NCBI RefSeq assembly: GCF_020037015.1
Contig: NZ_JAIQDE010000004.1
Location: forward strand, 124,001-188,000
Direction of reading: 5' to 3'
DNA: 64,000 bases
Source: Corallococcus sp. AS-1-6
GTDB taxonomy: Bacteria; Myxococcota; Myxococcia; Myxococcales; Myxococcaceae
Part shown: positions 61,766 through 64,000 of the stretch, piece after piece
Layout: each line of letters opens with the position of its first letter
How positions within the stretch are numbered: position 1 is the first letter of the stretch
Notes under the pieces: generated by a model
What the model was told of the DNA's origin: nothing
Database searches by the model: none
The model's input: the letters and a program-made list of their open reading frames with translations, nothing else
Position numbers and translations under genes: made by a program

Positions 61766-62085
61766 GACGTGTGTCTCCTGGTTCCGGTGGGGGACGCCGG
61801 GCCCGTGGCCTCGCACCGGCCGTGCGATGCCGCCCGCCATCCCTTCCGCTGAAGGAAAGGAGTCCGGCCGCGAAAAACGGCCACGGGACGGATTTTCCCG
61901 GGCCATTTTCCGGGGACCTCGACCGGACGGGCGTGGCCGGAAAAGCCCCCCGTGACTCCTTCCCCTCGCACGGAGTACTGAACAGGGGTCATGGCTTGCA
62001 CTCCCTCACCTGGACCGGCATCGCCCTCGGCGGGGTGTCCCAGCCCGCGCTCGTCGCGCGTGCGCGTGGGGACGGGGAGGGCGCC
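61766..62085. promoter_or_regulatory. Divergent control region upstream of the ECF sigma operon
   Basis: No gene is seen in these 320 bases. They hold a GGCCG/CGGCC hairpin around AAAAA (61866-61882), a direct pair ATTTTCCCGGG (61892-61902) and ATTTTCCGGGG (61905-61915), and CCGGAAAA (61937-61944) in inverted orientation. These may be sites for the sigma factor or another regulator; no classical ECF -35/-10 pair could be fixed. Confidence 0.4.
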
Positions 62086-62658
62086 ATGACGGAACAGGAA
62101 CTGGCGGACTGCATCCGCAGGGCGGCGCGCGGAGAGCAGGCCGCGTGCGGTCAGCTCTACCAGCGCTTCCACGGGGCGGTGCGCCGCGTGGCCCAGGGCT
62201 CGGGAGTCCTGGGCACGGCGGAGGTGGAGGACGCGGTGCAGGAGACGTTCGTGCGCGCCTTCCGCGAGCTGCCCCGGCTCCAGCACCCGCGCGCGTTCAG
62301 CGGCTGGCTGCTGACCATCGCGCGGCATCACGCCTACGCGCTCAGCCGGGGCGTGAAGGCCCGGGCCCGCGTGGAGGAGGACCTGGCGCGAGAGCTGGAC
62401 ACCACCGCGCCCGCGCTGCCTCCGTCATTGACGCTGGAGCGCCGCGTGGCCGTGGTGCGCCAGCTCATCGAAGGGCTGCCCGAGGGCCCGGAGAAGGAGA
62501 CGGCCCGCCTCTTCTATCTGGAGGGCGAGCTGAGCGCGCGGGAGATCGCCGACCGGCTGGGGCTGGGCAAGAGCGCGGTGACGATGCGGCTGGAGCGCTT
62601 CCGGGCCCGCGTGAAGCGCGAGCTGCTGGCGCGGCTGCTGGCCGCGGAGGTGGGCTGA
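62086..62658 (+). CDS. ECF-type RNA polymerase sigma factor
   Basis: A 190-residue protein with ATG 62086. Region 2 (residues 20-90) contains EDAVQETFVRAFRELPRL and FSGWLLTIARHHAYALSR; region 4 (about 125-185) holds the helix-turn-helix LSAREIADRLGLGKSAVTMR. There is no long N-terminal region, as expected for ECF factors. It starts an operon with a zinc-motif membrane protein and a caspase-like gene, so it is probably held by the next gene product and released by an envelope signal. Confidence 0.85.
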   Translation: MTEQELADCIRRAARGEQAACGQLYQRFHGAVRRVAQGSGVLGTAEVEDAVQETFVRAFRELPRLQHPRAFSGWLLTIARHHAYALSRGVKARARVEEDLARELDTTAPALPPSLTLERRVAVVRQLIEGLPEGPEKETARLFYLEGELSAREIADRLGLGKSAVTMRLERFRARVKRELLARLLAAEVG

Positions 62659-62661
62659 ACC

Positions 62662-63459
62662 ATGGGCGCGAGCGACAGACACCTGGACGTGGAGTCCGCG
62701 AAGCAGCTCGAACGGCGCGAGCCCGAAGCGGTGCGCTACTTCGCCGAGCACCTCTCGCGGCCCTGTGAGACGTGCGAGGCGTTCCTCGCCCGCGACGAAG
62801 CGGAGCCTGACGGGTTCCCGGGGCTGGATGCCCTGGCGGACGAAGCGCTCGTCGCGGCCTCGGGCCGTCCCGTGCGGGAGGACGCGGTCGGTTGGGCGCG
62901 GGTGCGCCGGAAGCTGGGTGCGCCCCAGCGGGTGTGGCTGACCGGAGGACTGGGCGCGGTGGCCGCGGCGGTCCTCCTGGCGCTCCTGGTGCGCCCGGGG
63001 ACCGGAGGGCCGGGCAGCGTGGAGCCTCCCTCCCAGCGCATCAAGGGCACGGCGCCGCTCGCGCTGGAGCTCACGGCGGCGGCGCAGATGCCCGGCGGTG
63101 AGGTGCGCGCCGTCTCCGAGGACGCGGTGCTCCCGCCCGAAGCCGTGGTGGTCCTGCGCTACCACGCCAGCGAATCCGCGGACGCCCTGCTGGTGCGCGA
63201 AGCCCCTGGCGTGCCGCCGCAGGTGCTGGGCCGCCATGTGCTGACGCCGGGCACGCACGACCTCCGCGACGGCGAGGACCTGGCGGGCGTGTCCCTGGAG
63301 GACGAGCGTGGACCCGTGACGCTGGTGCTGGTCGCCTGGCCGCAAGGTGAGCAGGAGAGCCCGGCGCTGGAGGCGGTGCGTGTCAGCGGACAGGTGCCAC
63401 CCGACGCGGCCCAGGCCCGCCTTCGCTTGAGGGTGGAGTCGGGGCATGCTGCTCCCTGA
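62662..63459 (+). CDS. Putative zinc-motif anti-sigma factor
   Basis: A 265-residue protein with ATG 62662, 3 bases after the sigma stop. The N-terminal part has H30-x4-C35-x2-C38 (HLSRPCETCEAF), like the zinc anti-sigma motif but with one extra spacer residue. One membrane segment follows at about 93-113 (VWLTGGLGAVAAAVLLALLV), then a periplasmic beta-rich part with LALELTAAAQMPGGEVR and TPGTHDLRDGE. The sigma-first, membrane-second order supports the role. Binding to the sigma factor is not shown. Confidence 0.65.
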   Translation: MGASDRHLDVESAKQLERREPEAVRYFAEHLSRPCETCEAFLARDEAEPDGFPGLDALADEALVAASGRPVREDAVGWARVRRKLGAPQRVWLTGGLGAVAAAVLLALLVRPGTGGPGSVEPPSQRIKGTAPLALELTAAAQMPGGEVRAVSEDAVLPPEAVVVLRYHASESADALLVREAPGVPPQVLGRHVLTPGTHDLRDGEDLAGVSLEDERGPVTLVLVAWPQGEQESPALEAVRVSGQVPPDAAQARLRLRVESGHAAP

Positions 63460-63469
63460 GGAGCCGCGC

Positions 63470-64000
63470 GTGTCCCGCCTGCTGTTCATCCCCCTGGTGC
63501 TGGCGCTGGTGGCGCTCGGCGCGTGCCGCTCCGTGGAGCCACGGGAGAAGGGCCGCGCGGTGCGGGTGCGCCTGGAGGAGGGCGTGCTGGCGTCGGCGCA
63601 GGAGGGCGAGCGGCACGCGCTGCTCATCGGCATCTCCGCGTACACGGACCCTGCCTGGAACGCGCTGCGCTACGCGGCGAAGGACGCGGACGACCTGGGC
63701 CGCGTGCTGGCGGATCCGGTGCGCGGAGGCTTCCGCTCCGTGACGGTGCTCACGCGGCCCGAGCAGACGACGCGCACGTCGGTGCTCGCGGCGCTCCAGG
63801 CGCTGGAGGCGCGTCCGTGGCGGCCGCAGGACACGGTGGTCGTGTACGTGTCCGGGCACGGCTCGCTGGCGCGCGACGTGAGGGGCGAACTGCAGCGCTA
63901 CCTGGTGACGTCCGACACCCGCTACCGGGACGTGGCGGGCACGGGCCTGGACATGGCCACGCTGGAGCAGTCGCTGGAGCGGCTGGGGTCGCGGCGGCGC
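63470..64000 (+). CDS. Caspase-like peptidase C14 lipoprotein (3' truncated by window)
   Basis: 177 residues are visible. GTG 63470 is chosen because GAGGAG lies 7 bases upstream and gives the clean lipoprotein signal MSRLLFIPLVLALVALGAC (Cys 19); an in-frame ATG at 63446 would overlap the anti-sigma gene. The caspase fold starts with ERHALLIGISAY, then LRYAAKDADDLGRVL and a VVVYVSGHGSLARD strand with catalytic His 130. The catalytic Cys should lie beyond the window. It forms a unit with the ECF sigma and anti-sigma genes and may be the effector of their response. Confidence 0.8.
   Translation, partial: MSRLLFIPLVLALVALGACRSVEPREKGRAVRVRLEEGVLASAQEGERHALLIGISAYTDPAWNALRYAAKDADDLGRVLADPVRGGFRSVTVLTRPEQTTRTSVLAALQALEARPWRPQDTVVVYVSGHGSLARDVRGELQRYLVTSDTRYRDVAGTGLDMATLEQSLERLGSRRR

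Overview
The window looks like the chromosome of a myxobacterium, most likely a Myxococcus/Corallococcus relative. The DNA is very GC-rich. There is a MYXO-CTERM-type C-terminal anchor, a protein with the Cys-rich tail typical of myxobacterial Ser/Thr kinases, many small lipoproteins, and a prophage placed as phage Mx8 is in Myxococcus xanthus. The species is inferred from content; no 16S gene is present.

Region 1 (1-25.4 kb) is the right-hand part of a temperate siphovirus-type prophage; its left end lies outside the window. Rightward late genes come first (1-8.8 kb): head-tail connector, head closure, tail terminator, gp10-like, tail tube, a lambda G/GT-type pair of tail assembly chaperones joined by a -1 frameshift site, tape measure, distal tail, and a tail tip/fibre protein with a fibronectin III domain. 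Then comes a leftward block with a sigma factor, a zinc protein and a lipoprotein; an AT-rich promoter/operator; a kinase-derived membrane protein lacking the catalytic domain; and a long leftward early operon (about 20.9 to 12.0 kb) with a KilA-N antirepressor, a large MazG-fusion protein, a secreted amidohydrolase and a Gly-rich repeat protein. A divergent rightward set (21.1-23.1 kb) encodes an RHH-like regulator, a coiled-coil protein and a sce7726-type nuclease. An excisionase-like gene and an integrase follow. The integrase gene reads through a terminator into tRNA-Asp, and its stop codon covers the anticodon.

Region 2 (25.4-43.5 kb) is host chromosome: a tRNA-Val/tRNA-Asp operon, a Spy-like periplasmic protein, an AsmA-like / DUF1318 lipoprotein / beta-propeller-TPR operon resembling the YdbH-YdbL envelope system, a metalloprotease, a GH123/DUF4091-like surface protein, the beta-oxidation pair FadJ/FadB-like plus FadA-like, and a leucine-rich repeat protein.

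Region 3 (44.6-55.9 kb) is a four-gene leftward lipid/polyketide cluster: tandem ACPs fused to an enoyl-reductase-like SDR, a 2400-residue AT-KS-KR-DH synthase, a fatty acid desaturase and a DHCR24-like flavoprotein. The synthase linker carries eight copies of a palindromic DNA repeat, each encoding NLSDSRTGL.

Region 4 (56-64 kb) has a membrane protein, a YCII-family protein, a beta-lactamase-like lipoprotein, a UvrB-domain-less UvrA, a His/Asp-rich lipoprotein, and an ECF sigma / anti-sigma / caspase-like operon cut by the right edge.
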